Below are positions 12,340 to 23,060 of a stretch of DNA of 64,000 nucleotides, piece by piece (positions within the stretch are counted from its first letter, which is position 1; every line of letters begins with the position of its first letter). The notes beneath the pieces were generated by a model. The model ran no database searches, was not told where the DNA came from, and saw only the letters and a list, made by a program, of their open reading frames with translations. The translations under genes were made by a program, and so were the position numbers. This DNA is from Capsicum annuum (taxonomy: Eukaryota > Streptophyta > Magnoliopsida > Solanales > Solanaceae): NCBI RefSeq assembly GCF_002878395.1, contig NC_061118.1, forward strand, positions 126,636,239 through 126,700,238, written 5' to 3'.

Positions 12340-12747
12340 CCAGGTTTTGGATTTTGGTTTGGTATCATTGATTATATTTCTGCTATTATCCTGTTTGTTT
12401 GGCTTTACTTTACTCTAGAATCCTTGTCTTAGGTGTTGGTACTAATTTGCCATGTTATATCAGTTTGGGTAATAGGCTTACTTGACAAGTCATTCTGTGA
12501 CAAGTTCCATCATCACCCTGGGTTTTTGGATCGTGAAAGGGAATATAAGTCTATAATCCTTCCTATAGCTTCAATCCTAGTTGTGTGTGAATTCTTAGAT
12601 GTTTTTTCGATGAATTTGATAAGCCTCCAGACAATGAGCTTGATTTCTATGTGGTTTTAGATCCCAAAACTAGAACCATCTTGATCCCTCCCTTTCACAT
12701 TGCACCAACAGAGTTGAGATGGTTGAGATTGCAGTTACAAGAGTTAA
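12340..12747 (+). mobile_element. gypsy element D, fragment 1 (protease-RT linker)
   Basis: At about 12580-12745 the translation reads as the linker leading into RT: EFLDVF, then ELDFYVVLDPKTRT, IPPFHIAPTEL and LQLQEL. The sequence then breaks and resumes at 25781 with the next part of RT, so these bases are the left half of an element interrupted by the LINE. Upstream (12340-12580) is degenerate; gag and the protease core were not recognised. Confidence 0.65.
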
Positions 12748-13146
12748 TTTTTTGGCGAAATTGATAGATTTTATTGATTGTCAAAAGTGAAAACATTACA
12801 AACCTAAACAAATTGGACAACCTATTTCTCACTAACACTAATGTCTAGTCCTTCTGCTCAAAATAAGATATAAAGAAAAGTAAAGACAAGAGGTTAATAT
12901 AAAAAAATTAACCATAAAAACACCATTGCATCTAAAACATTGTGATCTTCATTCAATCCTGCTTTAGGGCATCTAATTCAGCTGATGGAGCTTATAAGTC
13001 CAGAATTCTATCTTCTCTCTAATCTTGTCCACCACTGGTATACATTCACCGATTACAAGCATTTTGTATGAGAAAGAGACTACAAGGTATGTAAATGGTT
13101 AGGTACCGTCATTAAACCCCAAGAGATTGAGTATATCTAACTTAAC

Positions 13147-14270
13147 TTATGTCTTGGCCCCTAAAAAGTACACTGAGCTCTTGTCACAGTTTGTTTGAAA
13201 ACCTAAAGCACCTAAAAGTTTGTCCAAAGTTTGCTTAATCATGTGCACTAAACTTAGCTCGGCATGGAAAAACATCAACAAATCATCGATAAAACAAATA
13301 TGTGATATGTTATGTTGTTTATACCTAGGATGAAAATGAAAGTTGTTATTTATTATCACTACTTCCAATTCTCTTTGAAAATACTCCATGGAAATAACCA
13401 AAATATAGGGTGACATGGGATCACCCTATGTAATGCCTATTTTCCCATAAGACTTCCATTTAGATCCAGAGAGTAGGATACAGAGGACACACATTCCATT
13501 ACCAAGTTGATGAGCTTGGGAGTGAACCCCAAACCCATTAAAACATCCCTTATGAATAACAATTCTATAAAGTCATAAGCTTTTCAAAGGTCCACTTTCA
13601 TGACACATCTAGGGGACATACCCTTCCTAGTGTACCATTTCATGACTTAACAACACATTGTCTATTATACTATTGCCTTCTATGGATGCAACTTGTGTAG
13701 GACCCACAATTGAACCAATAACACATTAAATTCTATTAGTGAGCGTCTTAGTTATGACTTTACAAAATATAGTGTAATAGGCAATAGGTCCACAATCATT
13801 TACAACTGTAGGATTGGGAATTTTGGGTACTAGAGTGATTGTTATACTACTATAAGATTTTAGAATTTTACCATGCCTGAAGAATTCCATCATAGCCTTA
13901 CATGTAGATTCTTGCGTTGTGGCCCATTGATGATGAAAGAATTTTATGGGATAGCCTTCCACACTAGGTGACTTATTTAGGGGATAACCCTTAGTTGCTG
14001 CCTCTATCTCCAGATTGCGCACTTCTCTAATTATTGAGCATTTTTTTTCATGAGTGATGAACACCCTTTGTTGTATGAATGCAATACTAGGTCAAGGCAG
14101 AAAATCTGTTGATCAACCTATGTGTTTTTCAAAGACTGTAATGAATTCTTAATCCACCACTTTGGGGTTAGTAATCTTTATACCTCTATCAGTATACATA
14201 GAATTAATAGAGTTATTACTAGTTCTGATTTTAAATTGGGCATGAAAAAATTTATAATAGAATCACCATT
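13147..14270 (-). pseudogene. LINE reverse transcriptase remnant
   Basis: Reading right to left: FFHAQFKIRTSNNSINSMYT near 14260, then a 112-residue open piece (14064-13726) with KSPSVEGYPIKFF and ITITLVPKIPNP, then an 89-residue piece (13416-13147) that starts MSPYILVISMEYFQREL and contains the catalytic-box equivalent ICFIDDLLMF with the aspartate pair. This is the fingers-palm layout of plant L1-type LINEs. About 310 bases between the two pieces are out of frame. Further LINE-like residues continue to about 12990. Confidence 0.75.
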
Positions 14271-14379
14271 GGTTATCCATGTTGCCCTAGACTTCTACCT
14301 GAGTACCTGTTCCTCAAGAATCCCCTACTTTGTGATTACTTGAAAACCATCCAACCTTTTGGGGGCATAGGGTAGTTAC

Positions 14380-14500
14380 ACGTAGTGTTCCATCCTTGTT
14401 ACACCTTATTTATTATAACATTTGATTTATTCTCCTTCACTCTAGTTTCAATTCAAACAAATACATCCATCTTAAGCTTTTGCAAAAAAAGGCTCACCTC
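14380..14500 (-). pseudogene. LINE endonuclease fragment
   Basis: The minus strand reads IETRVKENKSNVI followed by GWNTT-NYPMPPKGWMVF in outline, the conserved ETRVKE and NY...G..W signature of the APE-type endonuclease of plant LINEs. It sits just upstream of the RT in the LINE direction, as expected. Only this short block is recognisable. Confidence 0.5.
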
Positions 14501-14960
14501 TTTTTGCTTTTAGAGACGATATAAGACTCGCATAGTACAAGAGGAAATTATCATGGAATATTAAGGATTCCTCCTTGGTCAATTTTTAACCCAGTGTACC
14601 CATCATACTCTCTTAAATATTAATGCCTATTGGTATCGCCACCACCAGTCAATTTCAGTCCTATTTTAGGACAAGTAAGATGTATTACCTACTTATCCCT
14701 ATGCATAGATTTATTGTATTATAAAGCTATTACTACTTTTTCCACACTAATCTTAGCTTTAGTAATAGTTTTAGGGGCAGCTTCCACCTCAGGCATGACT
14801 ACCAAGTCTAGTTGTACATTCCTTCATTGACTCCTTCGACCCTTGTTTTACCTTTTCCTGTAAGGTGCATCATGAAACTCTTGTTCGGTTTTTTCCTGCT
14901 ATTACTTAATGTGATAATCAACTTCATTATGTACAAGTTGCAGGAAGTGATGTCTATACT

Positions 14961-15191
14961 TTAGCCTCTATTCACTATTTTTAAGTTCCATCTGGGGATG
15001 TTACCTCCCACCGATTCCACCAGAGGCCAGCCTACATCTACCTCCTCAAAATTTGAGCATAATAGATTTTCCATGGTTGGAATTACCCTATCAAAGTAAA
15101 GTTGTTTCCTTACTACACTCATAATCTTACTTATTGTGTTACTAGACCAATAACCTACAGACAAGCTAGGTAGAGTGACCCATATGGTCAT
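14961..15191 (-). pseudogene. LINE ORF1-like DUF4283 fragment
   Basis: A 76-residue open piece. MTIWVTLPSLSVGYWS, then YFDRVIPTMENL and EVDVGWPL follow the pattern of the nucleic-acid-binding DUF4283 domain found at the N-terminus of plant LINE proteins (W-x-x-LPSLPxxYWS ... EVDxxxPLP). Upstream sequence is cut by element B at 15571. Confidence 0.6.
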
Positions 15192-15566
15192 CGTTGCAAT
15201 ACTATAAGGATTTAACTCAAAATCTCAATTCCAAGTCCGAATCAGGAGTATCTTGTTGCAATATGTCTAGGGTCATCATCTCTCGAATCAAATAAAAATG
15301 AAATACCTATCATCGTGATCTAGAATATGTGGCTACTAATAAAATGTCTATACATTTTCAATGTAAAGTTACATTAAACTGGAGGTATCACACATTATAA
15401 ACCTAATGAGTACAAGCTTCCAATGTTTCTCCTAGGTTTCAGATCTTCATCGACCAATCGAATAAGTAGTTTGTGTTAGTTGGAACTTGGAGCAACATTA
15501 TCTAGAGTTTTCACACTCTAATTTTGTCTATTGTACTTTATCTCCAATTTTAACTTTGGTGTCTTT

Positions 15567-15571
15567 GGAGT
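15567..15571 (+). repeat. target-site duplication of element B, left copy (GGAGT)
   Basis: GGAGT lies directly before the TG of the 5' LTR and recurs directly after the CA of the 3' LTR at 25475-25479. Five bases is the usual duplication for Ty3/gypsy integrases. Confidence 0.9.
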
Positions 15572-17985
15572 TGTAATACCCCAGGAAATTTTTCGTTGAA
15601 ATTTTGTGCGTAAAAGTGTTGGGTTCTATCTTCTAGAAAGAATTTTAAATTTTCCATGTGGAATGTCTTAGATTCTAACCCACCATTGCGTAGAGTATCA
15701 AATAATCTTTCCAAAGATATATGGATCATCCAAAACGGACACCAGAGCGACGAGTTATGAACATTCTGATCGAACCGTCAATAGTAGTGAATAGTAAAAT
15801 ATGCAGAAAAAAGTACTGAGGCTTGGCGTATTTTTGTTCCAACTTTAAACAATCATAACTCCTTATACATAATGATCTAAGTGATCTACTATATATCAAC
15901 AGAAATCTCTGTGAGTCCTCTTTCCAATGAAATTGGTTTCATCCAATTTGTTTATCGTAGCAAAAAGTTATGGTCGATCTACCTCAGTCTATCAAAAGCA
16001 AATTTTTAGGTAAACTTCAAACGATCATAACTTCTCGTACACAATGACTGGGTGAGATACTATATATCAATGGAAATATATGAGAGTCCTCTTTCTAATG
16101 AAATTGGTTTCATCCAATTTGGATATCGGAGTAAAACGTTATGGTTGATCTACTTCAGACTATCAAAATAGTCCACCAAAGGACAGATTCGAGAATTATT
16201 TGATTTTTAGGGGCGTTTTGGTCATTCCTCCTCACCCAAAATCCATCAAACCCTATATTAAAGCCTATTAGAAGCATTATATGTTATATTTCATCAAATT
16301 CACTCAAAAAGAAAACCCTAAGCTTCTACATCCAACTTCATGAACCTCCAAAGTTCACCATTAATTCTGCAAATTTATTTAAGATTCTAAGTTCCTAGTT
16401 CAAGAACTCTAAGAACCATCATTCAAAGGCACGATTAACAACTCAAAAATGAGTATCAATCTAAAGCTCATCATTCAAGGTATGCGGGGGTTTTCAATAA
16501 GAACTCTCTTTCGTTCTTGTGCCCAAAAGTAATTTTCTTTACAAAGGTATGATTTTTATTTGATTTTTACAAATTTGAAGCATGAACACATATCTTATGA
16601 TGATTATTATGAAATCTTGATGTTTATGATTTTGAAAGATGAATTTACATGTGTGGAGATATAAAGCATGAATCTTAAACGATATTTATCATGATTTTGA
16701 TATTTGGGTCGTGAATCACATTTGGAAATTGTGTTTTTTAGAGAAAGTGTGTGTTATAAGCACGTTGATGTTGAATATTTGAGATATTTTAAATGATTTG
16801 ACCTTTTGGTCTTAATGGAGTTGTTTTGAACTCGAGTGTGAAAGAAATCCACAATGTGGTTGATTTTGATAGATGGGAAACTTGATGGCTCCCGATGTAT
16901 ATTTATATATTACTGAAATTTTTTAATTGTGGATTATCTTTGAAATAATCTGAGCTAAGTTCGGGAGAAATCTTTAGCACCGAGTGGGAGGTATAAAGCA
17001 ACCTTACTTCCCTAGAACTACGTGCCCCCATAAGAGTGAGCCTGAGGCTAATTTATATAGTGATCACTAGTTTGTGTGGATTTTATATCAATAGTCCTAA
17101 TCTGATGGCAAGGATAGGAAGGCTCTCCCCAATGTGGATTGTACGTTGGACTCCATGTAGCTCACATGGTTTATGTCGGTTATAGGATCTCCCAGTGTGT
17201 GTCCGTTTCCTTGTGTCTATGGTGAATGGTGAAGTGATTTGAAAGTGGAATTGTGAAAGTTATTCTTTCAAAAGATTTAAATGATATTTACAGTATGAGA
17301 ATTGATATTCTTGATGAACTGAAAGTGATTGACAAATTATATGATGACTCACATGTGTTATTGTACTTATTTCATCCTCTCATGATTATGATGATTTTCT
17401 TCGGGCTATGTGAGTCTTTCATATATTCTGCATATTTCTTATAAATATTTTTGATGATAATGTTTATACAACTACATACACCCCCATATACTCGATTTCT
17501 TTCCATAGTACTGACCCACATCTTTGGATGTCGGCTGTATTTTCTCAAAATATAGGTTCAGGTGCTCAGTTCCAGGTTCGACAGTGATTCTTTGGGCAAG
17601 CTATTCTATATCCTCTGTTATGGTGAGTCCTCATGTTTCGAGGACGTGATGTCTGATGTTGGTTTCACGGAATTGTTTACATTTGATAACTGAGTATGAG
17701 TCAGTTGGGGCGTGTCTCAATGGCTCGCTGGTTTTATTGATTTTCTTAGAGTCTTGTCAGAGTAGTATAGATGTTGGGAGTTGACTAATAAGTCGTATTT
17801 TGTTATCTTTCTAAAATTCTTTTATTCTTGGATGATGATTACTCTGTTGATATTTGAGGGTTATTTATAGAAACCCTATTGATTTGTGTTGAACGGAATG
17901 AAAATGGATCAAAGGGTTAGCTTGGGGTTACTCGAAGCCTCAAGCATCGTGTGACGCTCCGGGACCTATTTTCTGGGGCGTTACA
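15572..17985 (+). repeat. 5' LTR of element B
   Basis: Starts TGTAATACCCCAGG, ends GGGGCGTTACA; 2414 bp. It matches 23061-25474 base for base over long stretches, including the 'ctcacatggtttatgtcg' block and the short 63-codon open stretch near 17253, which is simply LTR sequence and not a gene. It would hold the promoter and poly(A) signal of the element; I did not fix a TATA box. Confidence 0.95.
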
Positions 17986-17989
17986 AACT

Positions 17990-18002
17990 TGGTATTAGAG
18001 CC
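17990..18002 (+). promoter_or_regulatory. primer-binding site of element B
   Basis: TGGTATTAGAGCC, four bases after the LTR end, is the usual plant site complementary to the 3' end of initiator methionine tRNA (TGGTATCAGAGC) with one change (C to T). Confidence 0.85.
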
Positions 18003-18198
18003 TAAGCTTTTAAGGTTTCCTAGGGAGTCTGACAAGCCATATTAAGTAGAGTGTTGATCATCGTTGTGTATCGGGCCACATCTATGAGCAAGAGGCTAAA
18101 AGACGTTTTAGGAAAAAGTGTGATTCTTTTTTTTAGAAGTCTATCATGCTTAAAGTGTCTCTCTCTGCTATTTATTAGTGCTCTGCTCTTTCAGAAAT

Positions 18199-19396
18199 AT
18201 GCCTCCACGTCGAGCGAGAAGAAATAATGATGGACAGCAACCACAACCCGCTGACCCATTGAATGAGAATGTGTCTCATGCTAAATTTTGGGCAGCCTTT
18301 CAGGCGCTGGCCAAAGCTATTACTGCAAATGTTAAGGCCAACCCGGTCGCGGCTCCACAATAGTAGGGAGGTGATTCAGCTGCTTCCAAGATCCTTGAAT
18401 TCATGCGGATGAATCTGCCGGAATTTTATGGGTCCAAGTCTGATGAGGATCCACGGTTGTTTTTAGAGGAGGTGCAAAATATTAATTAGGTGTTGCATGT
18501 ATCTGAGGAACATAGTGTGGAGTTGGCTACGTATAGGTTGAAAGACCTTACTTATGACTGTGTTGTTGTTTGAAGGAAAGGTAAAGGTAAGGGAGCTGTC
18601 CTTACAACTTGGCAAGAGTTCCAGGATGCATTCCTTGATAAGTTTTTCCCTTTGGATATGAGGAAGGCGAAGGTGGAAGAGTTTATAAACCTGCGATGGG
18701 GCTCTATGAGTGTTAGGGAGTACTGTTAAAGTTTAATCAGTTGGCCAAATATGCTCCAGACTTAGCGGCTGATAATCAGGCTAGTATGAGTAAGTTTGTG
18801 ACTGGAGTGTCTAGTTATATGGTTAAGGAGTGTAGGTCTGCTATGCTAAATAGTGAGATGAATCTTTCTAGGCTTATGACTCATGCCCAACAGATTGAGG
18901 CAGTCAAGATTAAGGAAAGAGATAGAATAAGAAGGAATAAGAGAGCTACATTCGAGCAGTATGGACAGGGTCAGACTAGATCGTAGGGAGGGAGTCGCCC
19001 TCAGTATCAAGATTATTCATCTATGCCAGCACCATCATCTTCTAGTGCTCTCGTGCCTAGAGGTAGGCAGGAGTAAGGTAGCAGGTCATATGCATCTAAG
19101 TCCCAGTACAGTGCTGGCAGTAAGACAAATCGTCTGTGTGTCCTAAGTGTTGTAGGGCTTATTTAGGTGAGTGTTGGGGTGAGAAGAGAGGTTGTTTCTG
19201 GTGTGGTGACATGGGTCACAGAGGTAGAGATTGTCCACAGGATGGACAAGGGTGGTGTGACTATCGTCTTCAGACCCAAACTCAGACTGTTAGTGCTCCA
19301 GTTCCAGCGACTCACCCAGCCCCAGCTCAGGGCGCCTCTTCTAGCAATACTGGCGAGCAGCGCCAAAATATATTCTATGCTTTACCATCCTGCTAG
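18199..19396 (+). pseudogene. gag of element B
   Basis: Start chosen at MPPRRARRNN, the usual Tekay gag beginning; the upstream ATG at 18178 only adds seven residues. A TAG at 18361-18363 ends the first piece. The gag core continues (KILEFMRMNLPEFYGSK, TTWQEFQDAFLDKFFP) with further stops near 18487 and 18571 and a one-base loss near 18727, after which an 81-residue piece covers SMSKFVTGVSSYMVKECRS to the RNKRAT region. An intact C-x2-C-x4-H-x4-C zinc knuckle (CFWCGDMGHRGRDC) lies near 19195-19240. It would package the RNA. Confidence 0.85.
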
Positions 19397-19750
19397 GAAC
19401 AGGAGGACTCTCTCGATGTTGTTACTGGTATGCTTCATATATTTCAGTTTGATATGTATGCTTTGTTGGATCCGGGATCCAGTTTCTCATATGTTACACC
19501 TTTGATTGCTTTGAATTTTGAAATGAGTCCTGAGATTATTCCTGAGCCTATCCTGGTTTCTACCCCAGTGGGTGATTCGATTGTTGCCCAGAAAGTGTAT
19601 AAAAAGTGTCCTGTTACCGTTTTTCATAGAGTCTTATTGGCTGATCTGATTGAGTTAGACATGGTAGATTTAGATGTGATACTGGGTATGGACTGGTTGT
19701 ATTCTTCTTATGCCTCTATTGATTGTCAGACCCAAGTGGTCAAGTTTTAA
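19397..19750 (+). pseudogene. aspartic protease of element B
   Basis: Open from 19430 to a TAA at 19748-19750 (106 residues). The active-site segment ALLDPGSSFSYVT is near residues 10-25, and the C-terminal ILGMDWLYSSYASIDC is complete. D-P-G-S in place of D-S/T-G is shared with element G, so it looks like a family trait rather than a mutation. A stop separates it from the RT linker that follows. Confidence 0.8.
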
Positions 19751-19859
19751 TTTCTGGGTGCATCCGTGTTTGAGTGGTCTGGGAATTCTGTGTCACCCAA
19801 AAGTCATTTTATCTCTTACCTCTAAGCTAGAAAGCTTATTTCCAAGGGGTGTATTTACC

Positions 19860-20765
19860 ATTTGGTTAGATTCAAAGACACTAAGTCTGAGACTCCAACT
19901 CTCCAGTCTGTTAATGTCGTCAATGAGTTTTCTGATATCTTTCTGAATGATCTCCCAAGGATACCTCCTGATAGAGAGATAGAGTTCGGGATTGATCTTC
20001 TTCCTTATACTGCCCATTTCTATTCCTCCTTACCATATGGTCCCTGCAGAACTTAAGGAGTTGAAAGAGCAACTCAAAGATCTACTAGATAAGGGTTTCA
20101 TAAGGCCCAGTGTTTCTTCTTGGGGTGATATTATGTTGTTTGTGAGAAAGAAAGATGGCTCTTTGCGTATCTGCATTAATTACCACCAACTGAATAAAGT
20201 CACCATAAAAAATAAGCACCCCCTTCCAAGAATAGATGATTTGTTTGACCAATTGCAAGGTGCAAGTTATTTCTTAAAAATAGACCTTCGTTCCGGCTAT
20301 CATCAACTCAAAGTTAGGGAGTGTGACATCCCAAAAACTATTTTCCAAACTCGTTATGGCCATTTTGAGTTTCTTGTTATGTCTTTCGGGTTAACTAATG
20401 CCCTAGCAGCTTTCATGGACCTCATGAATTTAGTGTTCAGACCATATCTGGATATGTTTGTCATAGTGTTCATTGATGATATACTGGTGTACTCCCGTAT
20501 TGAGGATGAATATTCTGATCATCTCCGAACTTCTTGCAAACCCTTAGAGATCACAAGTTGTTTGCCAAGTTCAGTAAGTGTGAGTTTTGGCTAAGGTCAG
20601 TTGCTTTTCTGGGTTATATCACTTCTGTCGAGGGTATTAGCGTTGATCCCCAAAAGACCAAAACTGTTAGAAATTGGCCTAGACCTATTTCTCCGACTGA
20701 TATCTGAAGTTTCTTGGGTTTATCTGGCTATTACCGCCATTTTGTTGAGGGTTTCTCCTCTATAG
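19860..20765 (+). pseudogene. reverse transcriptase of element B
   Basis: The linker (NEFSDIFLNDLPRIPPDREI) is open to about 20056. A shift near 20025 moves to a 200-residue frame containing [53 protein letters not shown] and the catalytic FIDDILVYS (near 20470-20495), all key residues present. A second shift near 20530 and a TGA near 20705 interrupt the thumb region (AFLGYITSVEGISVDPQKTK). Confidence 0.85.
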
Positions 20766-21356
20766 CCTCTCCTATGACTCGGTTGACCCAAGAAAAAGTA
20801 AAGTTTTTGTGGTCCGAATCTTGTGAGAAGAGTTTTCAAGAGTTGAAGACTCGACTCACTTCAGCCCCTGTTTTGACTTTGCCTGATGGTGTTGATGGTT
20901 TTCTGGTGTACTGTTATGCTTTAAGAGTTGGGTTGGGTTGTGTATTGATGCAGAAGGGTAAGGTGATAGCTTATGCTTCTAGACAGTTGAAACCCCATAA
21001 GAAAAATCACCCCACAGGACCTTGAGTTAGCTGCTATTGTGTTTACTTTGAAAATCTAGAAACACTATTTGTATGGTGTCCATATTGATGTTTTCACTGA
21101 TCATAAGAGTCTGCAGAATATGTTTACCCAGAGAGAATTGAATCTTAGGCAGAGACGATGGTTAGAATTATTAAAGAACTATGATATAAGTATGTTCTAC
21201 CATCCGGGCAAGGCCAATGTTATGGTGGATGCCCTAAGTAGAGTGTCCATGGGTAGTGTTTCGCATATGGTAGAAGGTAAGAAAGAGTTGGCTCGTGATG
21301 TACATCGGTTGGCTAGATTGGGGGTTAGGTTTTTGACTCTGCTGACGGTAATATAG
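20766..21356 (+). pseudogene. RNase H of element B
   Basis: A 103-residue piece (20714-21025) gives the connection ([19 protein letters not shown]) and the RNase H opening, where [16 protein letters not shown] has Y in place of the catalytic D of the usual VYCDASRxGLG. After a shift near 21010, [15 protein letters not shown] retains the TDHKSL aspartate and HPGKANVMVDALSR ends the domain. The D to Y change would by itself impair RNase H. Confidence 0.75.
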
Positions 21357-21382
21357 AGGTTCAGAGTAGTTCCGAATCCTCT

Positions 21383-22350
21383 TTGGTTTCGGAAGTGAAG
21401 GAAAAGCAATACTTAGATGCTAGTTTGGTCAGACTGAAGGAGTCAGTAGAGGACCAAAAAGTAGAGGTTTTCTTCCAAGGGGGAGATGATGTGTTGAGAT
21501 TGCAGGGTAGATTGTGTGTCCTGAATGTTGATGATTTGAGACAGAGGATTATGGCTGAAATGCACGGGGCGCGATATTCTATTTATCCTGGTGCCACCAA
21601 GATGTGCCGAGACTTGCGGGAAATCTATTGGTGGAGTGGCATGAAGAAAGATATAGCAGTGTTTGTAGCTAAGTGTGCAACATGCCAATAGGTTAAGGTT
21701 GAACACTAAAGACCTGGTGGTATGATGCAAGAGTTTAGTATTCCCACCTGGAAGTGGGAAGAGATAAATATGGACTTTGTGATTGGTTTACCTCCTTCCC
21801 GACGCCATCATGATTCCATTTGGGTTGTGGTTGATAGGTTGACTAAGTCTGCTTATTTCTTGCCTATTCATACTTCATATACTACTGAGGATTACGCTAG
21901 ATTGTATATCCGAGAGCTAGTCAGACTGCATGGAGTTCCCTTGTCTATCATTTCGGATAGGGGTACTTTGTTCACTTCGTAATTTTGGAAAGCTTTTCAC
22001 AAGGGTCTTGATACCCAAGTGCTTTTGAGTTCTGCTTTTTATCCGCAGACCAATGGTCAGGCTAAGCGAACCATCCAGACCTTAGAGGATATGTTGAGAG
22101 CTTGTGCACTTGACTTTAATGGAAGTTGGGATGATCACTTACCATTGATAGAGTTTGCTTACAATAACAGTTTCCACTCTAGTATTGGCATGGCTCCATT
22201 TGAAGTCATATATGGGAGGAAGTGTAGATCACCCATAGGCTGGTTTGAGGTGGGTGAAGCAACTGTGAGTGGTCCTGATTTGGTATTTGAGTCTATGGAA
22301 AAAGTTAAGTTCATTAGGGAAAGGCTGAAAACTGTGCAGAGTCGTCAGAA
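21383..22350 (+). pseudogene. integrase of element B
   Basis: The zinc-binding part reads HGARYSIYPGATK ... CATC, with Y where the second histidine of H-H-C-C normally stands. The catalytic core has MDFVIGLP (first D), IISDRGTLFTS (second D) and NGQAKRTIQTLED, where K replaces the catalytic E of the usual SERTIQ. TAG at 21690-21692 and TAA at 21980-21982 also break the frame. YNNSFHSSIGMAPFEVIYGR and GWFEVGEA complete the core. Confidence 0.85.
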
Positions 22351-22844
22351 GTCATATGCGGATGTTAGAAGGAGAGACCTTGAGTTTGAAGTTGGTGACC
22401 TAGTCTATCTGAAAATTTCACCCATGATGGGGGTGAAGAGATTTGGAAAGAAGAGGAATCTTAGTCCCCGTTATGTTGTTCCTTAAAAATTCTTAGTCGT
22501 GTTGGTAAGGTAGCTTATGAGGTCGAGTTGCCTTCCGAGTTGTCCTCTGTTCATCCAATATTCCATGTCTCCATGCTTAGAAAGCATATTAGCGATGTTA
22601 TGGTAGTGGATTCCTCTGTGAGTGCTGACATTCAAGAAAATCTTTCTTTTGATGAGATTCCTGTTGAGATTCCTTATTTCAATGTCTGAAGACTAAGGAA
22701 CAAAGAAGTTCCCTTGGTCAAGGTGTTGTGGCGAAACCAATCTATTGAGGGTGCAACTTGGGAAGCTGAGGCGGATATGCAATCCAAGTACCCGCACCTA
22801 TTTTCTGCGAACTTCGATCAAGCTGAAGGTACCGTTCTTTCCTA
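22351..22844 (+). pseudogene. GPY/F module and chromodomain of element B
   Basis: VGDLVYLKISPMMGVKRFG and NLSPRYVVP are open to 22484. A frameshift then moves to GKVAYEVELPSELSSVHP, FHVSMLRKHI and, after a stop near 22689, the chromodomain-like VPLVKVLWRNQSIEGATWEA with the MQSKYPHLF tail. The domain closes about 215 bases before the polypurine tract. Confidence 0.8.
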
Positions 22845-23046
22845 AATCATGCACTTTTGATAAATGTTGCAGCAGTTCAGCAGCCATTTATTATGTGTTC
22901 AGCTGTAGTTACTTGAATTTATGCATTTTATGTTGCATTCGGAGTGAGAAACGATGTGGTGATGAGTCTAACGAATGGTTTTAGCTGTATGCTCTATTCC
23001 CTATCTAATCTTTGCATGTCTAGCGTCACTCGAGGAAGAATGTTTC

Positions 23047-23060
23047 CAAGGGGGGGATGA
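23047..23060 (+). promoter_or_regulatory. polypurine tract of element B
   Basis: CAAGGGGGGGATGA (23047 is the C before the run) lies directly before the 3' LTR. It is the plus-strand primer for reverse transcription in this family. Confidence 0.85.

Larger units (their letters stand above)
12748..15571 (-). mobile_element. LINE (non-LTR retrotransposon), 3' part
   Basis: Minus-strand protein traces in the order DUF4283-like ORF1 part, endonuclease, and RT. The 3' end faces left and shows a T6 run (12748-12753), the possible remnant of a poly(A) tail, exactly where element D breaks off. The rest of the LINE continues after element B at 25475. Target duplications could not be fixed. Confidence 0.75.

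Noticed and set aside
17253..17444. 63-codon open stretch, repeated at 24742-24933
   Set aside because: Both lie at the same place in the two LTRs of element B; they are LTR sequence, not a gene pair.
19163..19366. 67-codon minus-strand frame opposite gag of B
   Set aside because: Shadow of the zinc-knuckle region; no independent support.
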